This document shows, piece by piece, positions 24,601-37,300 of a DNA stretch of 60,000 bases (within the stretch, counting starts at the first letter, position 1; every line of letters starts with the position of its first letter). The stretch covers positions 6,926,690-6,986,689 of the forward strand of contig OZ037771.1 of NCBI GenBank assembly GCA_964035545.1, read 5' to 3'. The DNA is from Bugula neritina. Taxonomy: Eukaryota > Bryozoa > Gymnolaemata > Cheilostomatida > Bugulidae. The notes below the pieces were generated by a model. The model was not told where the DNA came from and did no database searches. It saw nothing but the letters and a program-made list of their open reading frames with translations. The position numbers and the translations under genes are program-made.

Positions 24601-27600
24601 AGGGCTCTAGTTTGGGTTCAGAGTTTTTGTTGCTCCAGTGCAGAAATCCACTCCATGTGGTGCTAGCTAGTTTACTATTCAAAACTACATTTCCCCTTTC
24701 GTATCTCACTAAACCTGAATAGTACAATACCACAATAAACTCATGGATTCGTTGATTTCAGCCATTTTGTCCCTATTTTGTCTAAATACATAAGCCACAA
24801 AACGGGGTCCAAGCCCTTCTCGTGACGATGGAGATGGAATTTCGTGAGAAATGAAACTGTGAGATATGTATGGAGCAATGTACTACTATTCAGAGCTAGG
24901 CAATGTAATGGCAATGCAATACACAACACCTGCCCAAGCTTGTTCAAGCATGTCCACACTCAACACATGCTCTCCATCAGAATGATGTTGAAATAAAATA
25001 ATATTATACTGAAATAGCTTGCAACTCCTATCTGTGTGGGAAGATGAATCTATTACCATCAGGTGATGGCCATATGCAGGTTTATATTAACATGCATCAT
25101 TCCCAGCATGCAATTCAGAGATATAAAAGAACATAATTGCAGCGTGACCATCATGTGACAGCTTTCTATCTCACCATCACCAACTGTTGGACTTATTTGG
25201 TCTATTTCAAGGCACAAGTGTTAGATAAAATATAGAGTAGTGAATTACACAGTAACAGTATGGCTAGATTCAGTATATACTCTACACAGCTGTATAGTCA
25301 GTATATACTCTACACAGCTGTATAGCCAGTATATACTCTACACAGCTATATAGTCAGTATATACTCTACACAGCTATATAGTCAGTATATACTCTACACA
25401 GCTATATAGTCAGTATATACTCTACACAGTTATATAGTCAGTATATACTCTACACAGTTATATAGTCAGTATATACTCTACACAGTTATATAGTCAGTAT
25501 ATACTCTACACAGTTATATAGTCAGTATATACTCTACACAGCTATATAGTCAGTATATACTCTACACAGTTATATAGTCAGTATATACTCTACACAGCTG
25601 TATAGCCAGTATATACTCTACACAGCTATATAGTCAGTATATACTCTACACAGTTATATAGTCAGTATATACTCTACACAGTTATATAGTCAGTATATAC
25701 TCTACACAGTTATATAGTCAGTATATACTCTACACAGCTGTATAGTCAGTATATACTCTACACAGCTATATAGTCAGTATATACTCTACACAGCTGTATA
25801 GTCAGTATATACTCTACACAGCTGTATAGTCAGTATATACTCTACACAGCTATATAGTCAGTATATACTCTACACAGCTATATAGTCAGTATATACTCTA
25901 CACAGTTATATAGTCAGTATATACTCTACACAGCTATATAGTCAGTATATACTCTACACAGCTATATAGTCAGTATATACTCTACACAGCTATATATTCA
26001 GTATATACTCTACACAGTTATATAGTCAGCGTGTAGGCAGGCAGTGCTCAGGTATTTCCTAGTCACCACTCTGTAAACTACAAGCACTTCCCAACCAGCA
26101 AACCATAATATAATCACATTTACATCAACATTTTGTTTACCTGATGTGTTGCTGCTGCTTGACATTATCAATTTGCCATGACTGGTGATTCAATATGATG
26201 CCCTGTACAGGGTGATTAAGGTTTTGTTATACTCTATCATTATATAGCAATGAAATGAAATGTTGGTGCACCTTTAAAATGAGTACTAATAATAAACAGA
26301 TATCAGCTGAATTCGTTACAACCACTATCCTGTGTATCACTGCATTGCCTTAGCAATTGTGTTCTCAGTTTTGATTGTTTAATTCCATATGGTCTAAGTT
26401 CTAAACTCTTAACTGTATGTAAATAAAGGTCTCAGATTAACCCCCCCCCCCCTCCTTTCAGGTAATAAGTAGGCAACTGGGGTATAAATGCTCTGAAAAG
26501 TGTCACTAGTTTAGCACTTGGTCAAGCTAGATGTGAAGGTAGTTTATTTCCATGGATGCTGTAGAATTGAAGGTTTTACTCGTTTTGGCTTGCAAACATA
26601 CCTATATGCTGCTCGACTGCAAGACCTCTTTGTTGTTGCAGGTCGTAAGAACACAAATGTTGGATGGTTTCCTAGCAACTATGTGGACATAGCCCAAGAA
26701 CAAATGTACTCTAGGCCCAGTGAGCAGACAGTGGACGTTACATCACCACCCCTAGACATCGTCATTACTCTTTACCAGTTCAGTTCCAGCAATCTTGAAG
26801 AGCTCAACTTTAACAAAGATGAAAGGTGAAATTCTGTTTCAGTTTTACCATGAACTGTCTTTATAACCTCCACCTACCAAGTATTGTTTTTGGTTGTTCA
26901 TTTGTATGGAGATAGTGCCCTGTGAGCTGTATATGTTGCTGTCGTTGTTTGACTATGATGCTGTACAGTATACACTATACTTTGCTCAATTAACATGGAA
27001 AAGTTCTTAAAAGGGTTTTTAATGCTTTTTTCTCACCTATCTCCGCTTTGTCCTGTTCGGATAGCGGGCTCTTAAATGCTTTTAAACACGGTTTTAATTG
27101 TAAAAATAAGTTAAACAATTTTCTGAAATGTTTTAGAGATGATTTACTGACTGCCTTCATACATTTTTAGTAACATTTATATTGTAATTTCTCAGTATAT
27201 GAGCATGTTAAAGTCAGAGCCTGTATGTTTGTGTACAGCTTTGATGTGTTCTATTTATAACAGACTGTTGAATTGTATTCAGGTTAGAGATCATTGAGAA
27301 GCCAGAAGATGACCCTGAGTGGTGGAGGGCTCGAAATAGCGTCGGCAAAATTGGTTTAGTTCCTCGAAACTACGTAGAAGTTTTATCGGAGAACACAACC
27401 TCCAGTACACAGAAGTACAGCTCTGACGGGTTCGTATTCTATACGTTGTGGCACTTGACGTCATCTCTTTGGTTCACAGTCTAATATTGCTGCATCCAAG
27501 ATCACTTGCAAATTTCCCTGTTCAAGTATTTACCTGCGACTGTCTTTTGTAGGGGAGATAATCACCAGGCTCAAGTAGACGAGTATAATTACAGGTAACT

Positions 27601-29242
27601 TTAAGGCTTGTACTAAACTGTATCTGTGGCCATTTTTGTGAATTTTCCAATGGATGGACGACTTTGTTTTTCTGTCGCAACTTTTTTCACTGTTTGTTGA
27701 ATTTTCAACAAGACACATAGCTTACATCAAATGATGAATGAGAAATGTAATGCAGAGCAAAGGCTCGCCTGTCGTATCTATATTGTCCATATTTCTTGCT
27801 CGCAGAGATGATGACTGTCATGGGAGGATGGAGTACGCTAAGGGGCTGAAGTACGAGGCTAAGGAATGGTTTTATGGGAAGATAACCAGATCAGAGGCAG
27901 AGAACTGGTTGGGGCGGTTTGCAGATCATGGTGACTTTCTCATTAGGCAGTCTGAAACTAACGTTAGTATATTATATAGTATGTCAGTATGTGATGTGAG
28001 TATATTATATAGTATGTCAGTATGTGATGTGAGTATATTATATAGTATGTCAGTATGTAGTGTGAGTATATTATATAGTATGTCAGTATGTGATGTGAGT
28101 ATATTATATAGTATGTCAGTATGTAGTGTGAGTATATTATATAGTATGTCAGTATGTGATGTGAGTATATTATATAGTATGTCAGTATGTAGTGTGAGTA
28201 TATTATATAGTATGTCAGTATGTAGTGTGAGTATAGATAGTATGTCAGTAGTGTAAATTTATATAGTGTGTCAGTATAGTATGTCTCTTAACAGTGTTGT
28301 GAAATGTGCTTTTTACGAATATAATCTAGTATGTTTACTCCAAGGGTAAATGGTAAACGTGGCCTTTGATATTTCTATTTTAGACTTAGTTATGAAAAGG
28401 AAACAACTTTTATGGCACTAAATTGTTGTGTTTGAATTGTCTCCTTTCACAAAACTTATTGATATGTTTTTCTAACTCATGTTTTGTTAGTTGTCTGCCC
28501 TTTGATAGCCAGTATTTTTTTGTAAACATGCTATATATAATATAATGTAATATATATAATATAATGTAATATATATAATATAATGTGATATATATAATAT
28601 AATGTGATATATATAATATAATGTGATATATATAATATAATGTGATATATATAATATAATGTGATATATATAATATTTATAATATAATGTAAATATTGTA
28701 ATATACATTATATAGTATAATATAATGTATATAATATAATGCATATAATATAATGTATATAATATAATGTGATATATATAATATTTATAATATAATGTAT
28801 ATATTGTAATATACATTATATAGTATAATATAATGTATATAATATAATGTATATAATATAATGCATATAATATAATGTATATAATATAATGTATATAATA
28901 TAATGCATATAATATAATGTATATAATATAATATAATGCAATATATATATAATGTAATATATATTCCATACTCGCTTTATAACACAGTTTCTCTTTACAG
29001 CACTGTTTCTTAATGTACTTACATTTTGTGTGATTCTGTAGGTTGGGGACTTCACTGTGTCCGTCAAGGCTTCAACAAAAAACAGACACTTTTTAGTGAA
29101 CTCAGCGAATAATGAAACAACTTTTAAAATAGGTCAACAAGTCTTCGGCTCATTGGACGAGCTAATCGACCACTACACTAGGCACCCTATATACAGAGGG
29201 GAGAGTGAAAAGCTATACTTGGTGAAACCTTTTAAATTGTGA
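18682..29242 (+). CDS. NCK1: NCK adaptor protein (SH3-SH3-SH3-SH2)
   Basis: Cytoplasmic adaptor linking phosphotyrosine sites to proline-rich actin regulators. Exons: 18682-18717, 18866-18959, 19400-19527, 23390-23524, 24059-24254, 26642-26825, 27283-27429, 27553-27594, 27806-27962, 29042-29242; total 1320 nt, 439 residues. SH3-1 about 54-108 ([22 protein letters not shown]); SH3-2 about 160-215 ([28 protein letters not shown]); SH3-3 about 237-293 ([29 protein letters not shown]); SH2 about 342-435 ([22 protein letters not shown] with phosphotyrosine-binding Arg368). Domain order is diagnostic of NCK; invertebrates usually have one gene, so the symbol is approximate. Exons 1-2 give a 51-residue Ser/Lys/Trp-rich N-terminal extension absent from vertebrate NCK; the Met at residue 52 (exon 3) is an alternative start. 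The SH2 is split by an intron whose donor lies in a minisatellite. The exon 7 donor (GTTCGT) is weak. Confidence 0.92.
19528..23389. other. NCK intron 3, no gene seen
   Basis: 3.9-kb intron inside the coding region of SH3-1. It contains AT-rich sequence and short duplications (CTGCCTCATTAGTCACTG twice near 20145; AACAGTAGTAACTAACGGTAGTAACT near 22703). No conserved coding stretch or recognisable mobile element was found. Confidence 0.5.
23744..23914 (+). mobile_element. tRNA-derived SINE with target-site duplication
   Basis: Head with A-box-like TTGTCTAGGGT and B-box GGGTTCGAACCC, followed by the family body (GATGTTAGGAAGAGCATCC, CAGTCATAATTGCTCCTGTG, CCTTAGCCCGATTT). It is flanked by an imperfect direct repeat of about 22 bp beginning TTCTATGGTTTC (23721-23743 and 23915-23936), which marks the insertion limits. 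Lies in NCK intron 4. Confidence 0.88.
25262..26029. repeat. 28-bp minisatellite, about 27 copies, in NCK intron 5
   Basis: Unit TCAGTATATACTCTACACAG followed by C/TTATATAG or CTGTATAG, repeated almost without interruption. Variation is concentrated at two positions (CTATA, TTATA, CTGTA), and variants are interspersed, as expected from recent unequal exchange. Confidence 0.95.
27963..28255 (+). repeat. 33-bp minisatellite carrying repeated splice donors
   Basis: Nine unit starts at 27963, 27996, 28029, 28062, 28095, 28128, 28161, 28194 and 28227. The first begins GTTAGTATATTATATAG and is the SH2-exon donor; the other eight begin GTGAGTATA, a near-ideal 5' splice site. Units end TGTGAT or TGTAGT. 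The period is 11 codons, and the NCK frame stays open through the array ([11 protein letters not shown] or ...VCS) until a stop at 28254-28256. Confidence 0.9.
28530..28970. repeat. AT-rich palindromic tandem array in last NCK intron
   Basis: Blocks of TATATATAATATAATGTGA and TATAATATAATGTATATAAT units with a duplicated longer segment (around 28660-28715 and 28770-28825). Almost entirely A, T and scattered G/C; highly self-complementary, so able to form cruciforms. Open minus-strand frames through it (Tyr/Ile strings) are artefacts. Confidence 0.85.
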
Positions 29243-30084
29243 TGAAACTTTGTATTTACACCAAAACCAAAGAGATTAAAATAAATTACATTACAAGGTT
29301 CAAACTACTTAGTACAAGCGTACCATCACTTCCCCCAAACTTCTTCTAAACGCATTTAAATCTACAAGTCATTTTGTGCATCAGCTGTATATACCGCACG
29401 CTGTTTATGTTATTTTATCTTCCTTGATTGTAGCAGCTTGTCAATTTGTCAGCTATAATGACCCCATTTTATCCCCTGTGCTTTGTACATATTGCGCTGC
29501 TTATATCATTACCTTTTCTACCAGCATTTTTATTGAATAACACTATTGAATTCATTTCAGTTTCTTGTTTCTTCCTGGGAAATTGTTGTTTTACGTAAAT
29601 TTTTGATATTTGATTGTATTAACATCTTCTGACACACTATTTGCTGTACCAACTACTATAATAACATTGCCTGCAATTTTTTATATTCCATGCATGCTGT
29701 GTTGACACTGTCTTATTTATATGGGGGCATGGCCATGTTGATAATCTTCTGTATTATTCAATTCTATGATTAAGTTATTTATTTTCATGTACATAGCATT
29801 GGATATGTTATACTAGGGATAATTATTCACCAAATAATAACTATTTAATAAATTTTCTCTACTTTTGTGTTTCTTTGTAGTGTATATATTTCAATGTCCA
29901 GATTTTCAATAGTTTATTATTAATTACAATATTACCAGTGTAGTGTTTAAATGTCATGGAACAGAATTAAATGATGGTAATTTGCCATTTTGCAAACAAA
30001 CCAAAAAATGTATATATACTTGAAGGATACATGTATGCACTCTAAAGGTTCATGTATGTGTTGTAAAGGTACGTGTGTACACTA
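29243..30084. other. NCK 3' UTR and flank
   Basis: AATAAA at 29280-29285 lies about 40 bp after the stop, and further AATAAA-like signals lie near 29849, so the 3' UTR may be short or about 600 bp. No coding sequence was seen. Confidence 0.5.
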
Positions 30085-30650
30085 TATATAAATGATGCAC
30101 AAACTGTAAAGGTACTTACAACAGTATCAAGAAGAATCTATAATATTGTGAAGAATTTTGTGTATTTTAGCTCTAAACCTCTAGCAAATATGTTATTCAA
30201 AATTTTAATCATGTCTCTCATCTCCTATTGTCTACCCATTATTTTTACTTGTATATATGCAAGTGATGAAAAGGCTATCCAAAAGATTTTCAAAAATTGC
30301 TCTAAACTTGGTATAGAGTATCATGACCTAAATTTATGTATTCAGAAACTAACTAATGCACTTGTCATGAAATATATAGGTGATATGAACATTTAATCAA
30401 TGAATTTCTGAGTCAATGCCCCTCTGGAAGATATCGAATTATTAAATATAGAAGAGCATGGGGCAGAGATAGTTTCTACACTGCCTTGTAAATACATTAA
30501 ATGATATGTTATTTTAAATAACCATGCAGAGTTCTGACTTTTTTTCTCTCTACTTTTGTTTATGTCTACTTATTAAGGTCAGTTTTTACACTGAATTTCG
30601 CAACATGTTTTCATGCCTGTGACATAAAATAAATAAATCAATCAATTATA
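30085..30650 (+). pseudogene. LINE reverse-transcriptase 3' remnant
   Basis: 30085-30394 reads as the C-terminal region of a non-LTR reverse transcriptase (segment SRRIYNIVKNFVYFS, then a hydrophobic MSLISYCLPIIFT and KIFKNCSKLGIEYH). The frame then shifts: 30394-30490 continues the resemblance in another frame (FLSQCPSGRYRIIKYRRAWG) to a stop. The 3' end has a short AATAAATAAATCAATCAAT tail typical of LINEs with simple-repeat ends. The catalytic part of the enzyme is absent, so this is a 5'-truncated, dead copy. The clade cannot be fixed from this fragment. Confidence 0.65.
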
Positions 30651-33600
30651 CAAACACCAAACCTATGAGTAGAGATTCCTATCTACACTAGTATTCCAGT
30701 AATTGGCTGCAGTGCATAATTTTGCGGAACAAATTCGCTGTAGAGTAAACACTTTGCCTAAGCACTAGAAACAAAGTTATTGCAACTGATAGTTATTACA
30801 GTTACCCTATGACCAAGCACGGTTTTCAATAAAGCAGAAATTGTCCACTCATAAACTGGTTTTCATGTGTTCAGCATTGCAACTATTTAAATATTGTTGG
30901 AAACAGCTCAACAGTTTTCAAGAGTCTCGTGCTCGAACAACAATAAGTTTAAATTAATAAAAGTTGCCTATGAAGAGTGAAGTTTTCTACCCTTGGCACT
31001 AATCATACCAAAACTGCTCAAAGCAATCTAAGCAATCTAGCTATTATTTGACTGTTGCTATATTTCACCCTATAACAAAGGATCAGGAAATATGTCAAAT
31101 TTATCTACGTGGTATATACTATGTATTTAGGATCATATATAATTTGGAATGGACACTAAAATCTATTCGCAACGAATTGTCCGCTATAGCATCATAGTAT
31201 TATAATGTAAGTAACTCTGGTAAATTATTGAGTAATGTTTATTTTATATAGCATATTTCAATATGTTATTGGATTAAGTCAATAGAGTCATCTGTGAAAG
31301 TTACACTAACTCTAGGGTGAGACGGCTGGAATAAAATTCTGTGGAGCTGTCAGAAGTATGCTTAAGCTAAGATGGCAAGTTACTAGTATGTTTTAGCACC
31401 TCCTATTCATCAGTATTGCGTATCTTTGATTACTAAATAGTAATTACAGCTCTGGGATAAATAATTTATTTTCTCACATGGCTAGTTGCAACAATTATTA
31501 CAATGTATTTACTCTAAGTAATATCTAAAACTATAAGTTATTAAGGAATAATATTGATCAATCCAGCAGTAGGAGAAAACTTTTAGTGTTAGTAGAACAC
31601 TAGTAGAAAAGGTATAATAGCAGTAGACAATGTATAATAGTAGTAGAAAGTTTACATGTACAACAGTAATAGAAAGTGGATAATAGAAGCAGAAAGTTTT
31701 CCCACAAAAGTTTTTTTATGTTAATATATATAGTCAACTTTCTCAAAAAAATGAGTAAGTATAAAATATAATTTTGTATTCTATTTTATAGTTCATATGT
31801 TACATCACTTTAAAAGATTTATAATATTAAAACTGTGTTTTACCATAATATAATATAATTTAAAACATTAATTATAATGCAGCTATGTATTCTATAGTCC
31901 TTTATCTGTATATTGCCATAATTATAAGTAATTATTATGCTATATAATATTTAATAGATAAATGGCGCTCTACTTACAGCTGCAGCACGTATATAATACT
32001 ATTACATATTATGGTATAGGTCATACTACAAAATAATACAATATATTATTTTATGTTTAATCATGCATTTGTATATAACACTACATTATGTATAATCTCA
32101 CTGTGAATAACATAGTCTAATGCTTCAACATATTAATAGCTGATATATATATATAGTCACTTATAAAAGAGCAGACTTGGTCTAGCGGAGTTAGAGCGCT
32201 GACTTAGTAAACATGAGGTCACGGGTTCAATCCTCAGTAAAGGCTATTGTTGATGTTAGAATGGACATCCAGTCATAACTGCTCATTTGCCACAATAGTA
32301 AAAACGTTTGTAAATTCGGCTTGAAAAACCTTATCATTCAGCTGCATGGGGTTCTCACAAAGATGGCGACTATAAACAAACATGAGTTTTATAGTTGGTT
32401 ACTTGTCTCGGTGTCACTTTGTCACAAGCAAAATATAAATAGGACACCCAATCAGGACATGGCGGAGAAATGTAAAAAAACTGTTTTAGGAAAGTAAATA
32501 TCCTGGATTCCACTGAAAATCTAGAAAGAAGAGCAATTTGTCACTTCAAATTTCTAAAAATACAAAAGCACCACAGACATACTACCTCGAATGCCAAGGA
32601 TATGAACATCTCCATTTCACAAAGGGGAAACAACTCTAAGCTGCTTTATTATTTTGGTGTTCTAATGTAAAATTGTGTAAATGAAAGCTGGTGCTGTTTT
32701 GTTATTCTAATATTATGTGCTATAAGAATATTCAACCTACATGATTTAGTATCATAATTATATGGAAGCATTGCTTCTTTACACTTACTGTAGCACAATG
32801 CACAATTCTATTAACCAGTCAATGAATGGGTATTGAGTTCAATTCAATTCAATCAAATTTATTACAATTCAATCGCTGTGTAAAGGCAGTAACTATTGCG
32901 TGTTTGTTACACTTTTATTCAATTTGGTTGATTAAATTAAAGTTCGACTAAAAAGCTACTGTTGAATTTTGAAACAATAGGTTCCATTATTGAATGAACA
33001 GTAACTAAGGCATAGCCTACTGTAGAGTTCTAACAGTTGATAGTTCTAAGTCATAGTTTCAGGTTAACTTTTATATACAAACTAGAAACTAAAATGTAAT
33101 ACTTCAAAGTATATACTTTTCAGGGTCTAGTAATTAGCTGTAACAGGGTAAGTTAGCCTTAATAGTTACAAAATGCAGTTGGCATAATATACAGTATAAT
33201 ATTATCATATCATATTATCAAAATAATTATTATATAACTATAATATCATGATAATAGCATGTCATCATATTATTTTGTTATCTATATATTGCATTATATT
33301 ATATTCTACTATTCTATTATTTCACTAGAATATCATATTATTCTAATATGATATTATATCACATTTTTATTTAGTGATATTATAACTATATATAGTGTAT
33401 ATAATTGCTTTCGCCTATATAAGGGTATTTTCTACTTCTGCATTAAATGTGGGCTAGTGTGGATTAGTGTTAGTCAATATAACTGGTTGTGTGCTACAAT
33501 AATATATCATTAAATCATCTTATCATATATAATATATAGTTGTTTCGTTATACCATGATATCAATATGTTATCATCATATATATCATATATTGTCTGCAT

Positions 33601-34345
33601 ACTTACTTCTAAAAGTTATAACAGTTATAATTTAACAACATTTACTAGCTATTTTACTGAATGATGTATATTGCAAGATCAACACTTACAATTACTAAGC
33701 AATGGTATGTTATGTTACATTTATAGATTAAAACTTCACATCGAGTTTAACTGGACTCAAAACAGTGATAAGAATATACTAAAATTGTTTGCAGCCCCAA
33801 ACTTGGAATACACTCCTTTCTATACCTAGCTTTGTTTGCAAATAATTTCTACTAATAATCTTTTAGTTTTAGATAACAAATGTTATTTTTTGCATATTCG
33901 TACTGCAATGAAGCTGGGCAACTAGTATACACATAGATTATGTTGTAAAGATTGACTTTTTGTAATATACCTTATGTGTTTTGTTTTGAAGCGATTACAA
34001 TAATTGAATTATATATACCACAATTTAGACTTAAAAAATTAATAACAGAGGAAATAGTACAATGCCTGGCGTGCTTATATTTGCAGAATTCTGTGAGTGG
34101 AAAAACTGAACAAGTCTCATTAAAAGCTCAGACACCAAGTGGCTATATGCGTTATAAACAATGACTATCTCAACACCAACCAGACTGATTGCAGACTATG
34201 CACCAAGTTATCTGAAGCTCTAGGATTTTCCATTGACAAGAGTCTTGCCTGCTGCATTATCAGGGATACAATTTGCTGCCATCAATCCAGTTCTTTTTAT
34301 TTGGACTTATCTCCACTTGCAAGTGAAGCACAAACTTGTGTCAAT
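30651..34345. other. AT-rich intergenic region, no gene seen
   Basis: Contains a SINE (32169-32395), a short GTAGAAAG/TATAATAG-rich patch (31595-31700) and very AT-rich sequence near 33180-33600 with many ATATCAT/ATGATAT words. The last few hundred bases should hold the promoter and 5' UTR of the CNBD2-like gene. Open stretches at 33952-34399 are not supported except for the last 50 bp, which is the first coding exon. Confidence 0.5.
32169..32395 (+). mobile_element. tRNA-derived SINE, diverged
   Basis: Head GAGCAGACTTGGTCTAGCGG with A-box-like TTGGTCTAGCGG and B-box GGGTTCAATCC, then the family body (GATGTTAGAATGGACATCC, CAGTCATAACTGCTC) and tail (GGGGTTCTCACAAAGATGGC, GACTATAAACAAACATGAG). 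More diverged than the copies at 42.6 and 54.7 kb. Confidence 0.82.
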
Positions 34346-37300
34346 ATGGCCTCTTCCGTTTTGAATCGTCAAAATTCAAACAATCGATTTCTCAGGTGAG
34401 ATAAAATTTAGGTAATAAAATCCATAATCATTACCGTTGTAGGAGCTTTTTGTTTTAGCTTCAAGTAAAATATTGTCCGATGAAAGCTTTTTGTGAGAGC
34501 TTTTGAAATAGCTTTTTACTGGTAGCTTTTGTTTGATGAGTCAGTACAGTTCAAGAACTGAAAAAGGAAAATTTACATTTGTTAAAATTGCAGGCAATTT
34601 AGACTGTATTGCCCAAATAATTATAAATTTTGTGAGAAATATAAACTGTTGGTATTAGGCAAAAGGTTGAGTTGTGGCCTGCATCTGTGCAACCAGCATT
34701 CAGCATCCATGCTATCACAACACATAGGCATACGTGCTGACACATTATTAGCTGACACAATTACTTATTATGGGTGGTGAAGCAGAGATATAGGAGCAAC
34801 ATTAAATACATGCAACATGGTGCAGTTAAAGTTGAGATTAGATCAGTGGGCTGCTTAAGAAGCAGTTATTTTTGCATATCATTTTGAAAGTTTTAATGTT
34901 TTTGTTGTTTTTTAATTACTTATATAGCTACGGTTATATACTGAGCATGCAATGTTCAAATCAATTAAGCTACCACCACATTATAGTCTTGGAAACAACC
35001 ATGCCCCAAATTGTATATTTCACTTACTGTATGCATACGTGAGTATGTGACAATTCAATCCAATCACGCAACAAGCTTTTCTTTCATTGATCTCAATGTG
35101 TTCAGCTTGGCTCTGGCTTAGATAATTAAATTTCTTACAGAGAGAAGGGTGGTGAAGATAACAACACGTAATGATTGAACTTATTTGCACCCCATGACCC
35201 TAAAATTTAAGCTATTTTTTGAGATTGAAGCTATTAGAACTTAAGCTGTAGATGAGTGCTCCAACACAAGTCCTGACATGAATGCATATAATTATCTTGG
35301 CAGTCCTTGAAATTACAAAAGACTTAATAAAATTTTGTTTAATGGAAAATAAATTACACTTTGAAGTAGTGAAAGTTGATGCACATTAATTAGTATAGGC
35401 TTGAATATATTGAATGAAATTTGATTTAAATGAATTGTGAGTCAAGACTCTTAATTAATTAATGTATTCAAATAAGCTTCGGCCAATATAATTCACAAGA
35501 TTACACTTGTTCTGGCTGCCATTCACCTCTTAACTGTGTACAGTGAATTTAAATTATATCAAGTAGTCGTAATGATTAGGTAAATTTTACGTAATAAAAG
35601 CAATAAATGTTTTTATCAACAGTAATTTGTTATTATAAGCCTAAAGAGAAATCTTTAGCAAGAGTTAGAAAAATTAAGATGTATTAGGATAAAATATTAA
35701 GATGCAATAGGATAAAATATTAAGATGTAATAGGATAAAATATTATAGTTGAAGGCAAATCATCTGTAAACTTTTTGTATAACATAGCTTCATTTCCAAA
35801 AATGCACTTCTTTAGTTGATTGACATATTAATTGTTAAAATGTAAACATGCAGCTAACAGATTCTCTAAAAAGTACAAACCTGGCACCAACATTCATTAA
35901 TTTGATTCAATTTGGATTCAGAATGCTTTAACTGTTACTTTTAATGATGCCAAATTAGTCTTCATTTATATGATGTGCCTTTACAGTATTGCTTTATTAT
36001 ATTGGAAGTCATATGTTTGATCTTGTCACAATTCTGATTTGTCCTTGACAGCACCAAGAGCCAATCACAATCCTCGATACAAAGGCTACCTACAAACAAG
36101 GCGTGGCCAGCTAGTAGTCAAACTCAGTTTTCAGATGTTGTGTTCAGAGCTTCCTCGCTGAGAAGAGCGGCTTCGAATACACAAATAATCAACCAATCAG
36201 ATTCTTCCAACTCAGCAGCTAGCAGATTCAGTCTAGCTCTACTCAAGGTTGGGAAACCAAGCTATTTATTGGCTATGTGCCAATATGCCTGTTCCCTTAA
36301 AGATGGTGTTACTTTAATCTGCACGTTATGATGTGCTGTCACTCTAAATAATATTATTTACAGAGTATAAACTAGCTGATGAAAAATTTAAACATTTATT
36401 TGACTGCTTTGTCTAATTTTTCTAAGTTAAGTATGGTCATGTACGTTAGCAGTTAATTTTACTTTTACTTGAATTCAATGTTTTAGACAAGAGGTCAAGA
36501 TGGCAAAGCATTGGCTCGAAAGAAAAGATTTCGAACTAAAACGAGTAAACCTCAAGCTAAACTTGACCCTGCAGTATCACTGACTAAAACAAGGCAGTCC
36601 GACAGGAAAGCAAGATCTGATGGCCTCACTGTAAGTGTTGATGAATTCTAAACATATATCACTAAACCTTTGTTTAGCTGTACAACTGGCAAGCAACACC
36701 ATGGTTTAGTACAAGCTAGGGTGTTCGACTTTTTCAGAGCAAAGGCCACTGAAATAGAACATTCTGATGGCGAGGGCCACATTGTAAACTTTAGCTTGAG
36801 CTGGGGGCCACAGCATCAGGTTTTTTCCAAATTACTTTATTCTAAATTCCTATGAATCATTAGACAATGAAGTGCCAATATTTACTGCAAGCAACATGTT
36901 TTATTGCATGTATATAAATAAGACATTTGAAAGGTGGTTTTTTTCTATTCTAGTTCATTTGCTGTATGTGTGCAAAATAACTTTGTTGTGTTATGCCTTT
37001 AAGGGCCTCATAAATGTTGGAGAGGAGCACATCTGACTCTGGGGTTGCCTGTTAGAGAGCATCACTTTAGTAGATATAGTAGTAACCTTAAACCTATGTA
37101 GTGCTTATATAACTTGCCATAAGAGCATTGCTTGAATTAGTTTACACATTTCGTTTATTTTTAAGAAATTTTTACAAGTATGGAATCTAAAGGAAATAAC
37201 ATTTTTATAAAGCAAATAATTTTTACACTTGACAGAAATACTTTGGCATTACTGGTGCAAATTAAATTTCGTATTTGTTAGCCTACCTTTTATTATTTCT

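Noticed and set aside
28487-28969. Tyr/Ile-rich open frames on the minus strand
   Set aside because: Pure product of the AT palindromic array in the last NCK intron.
32169-32245. Functional tRNA gene suggested by A- and B-box motifs
   Set aside because: The stems do not pair as a tRNA and the sequence continues into the SINE body shared with other copies.
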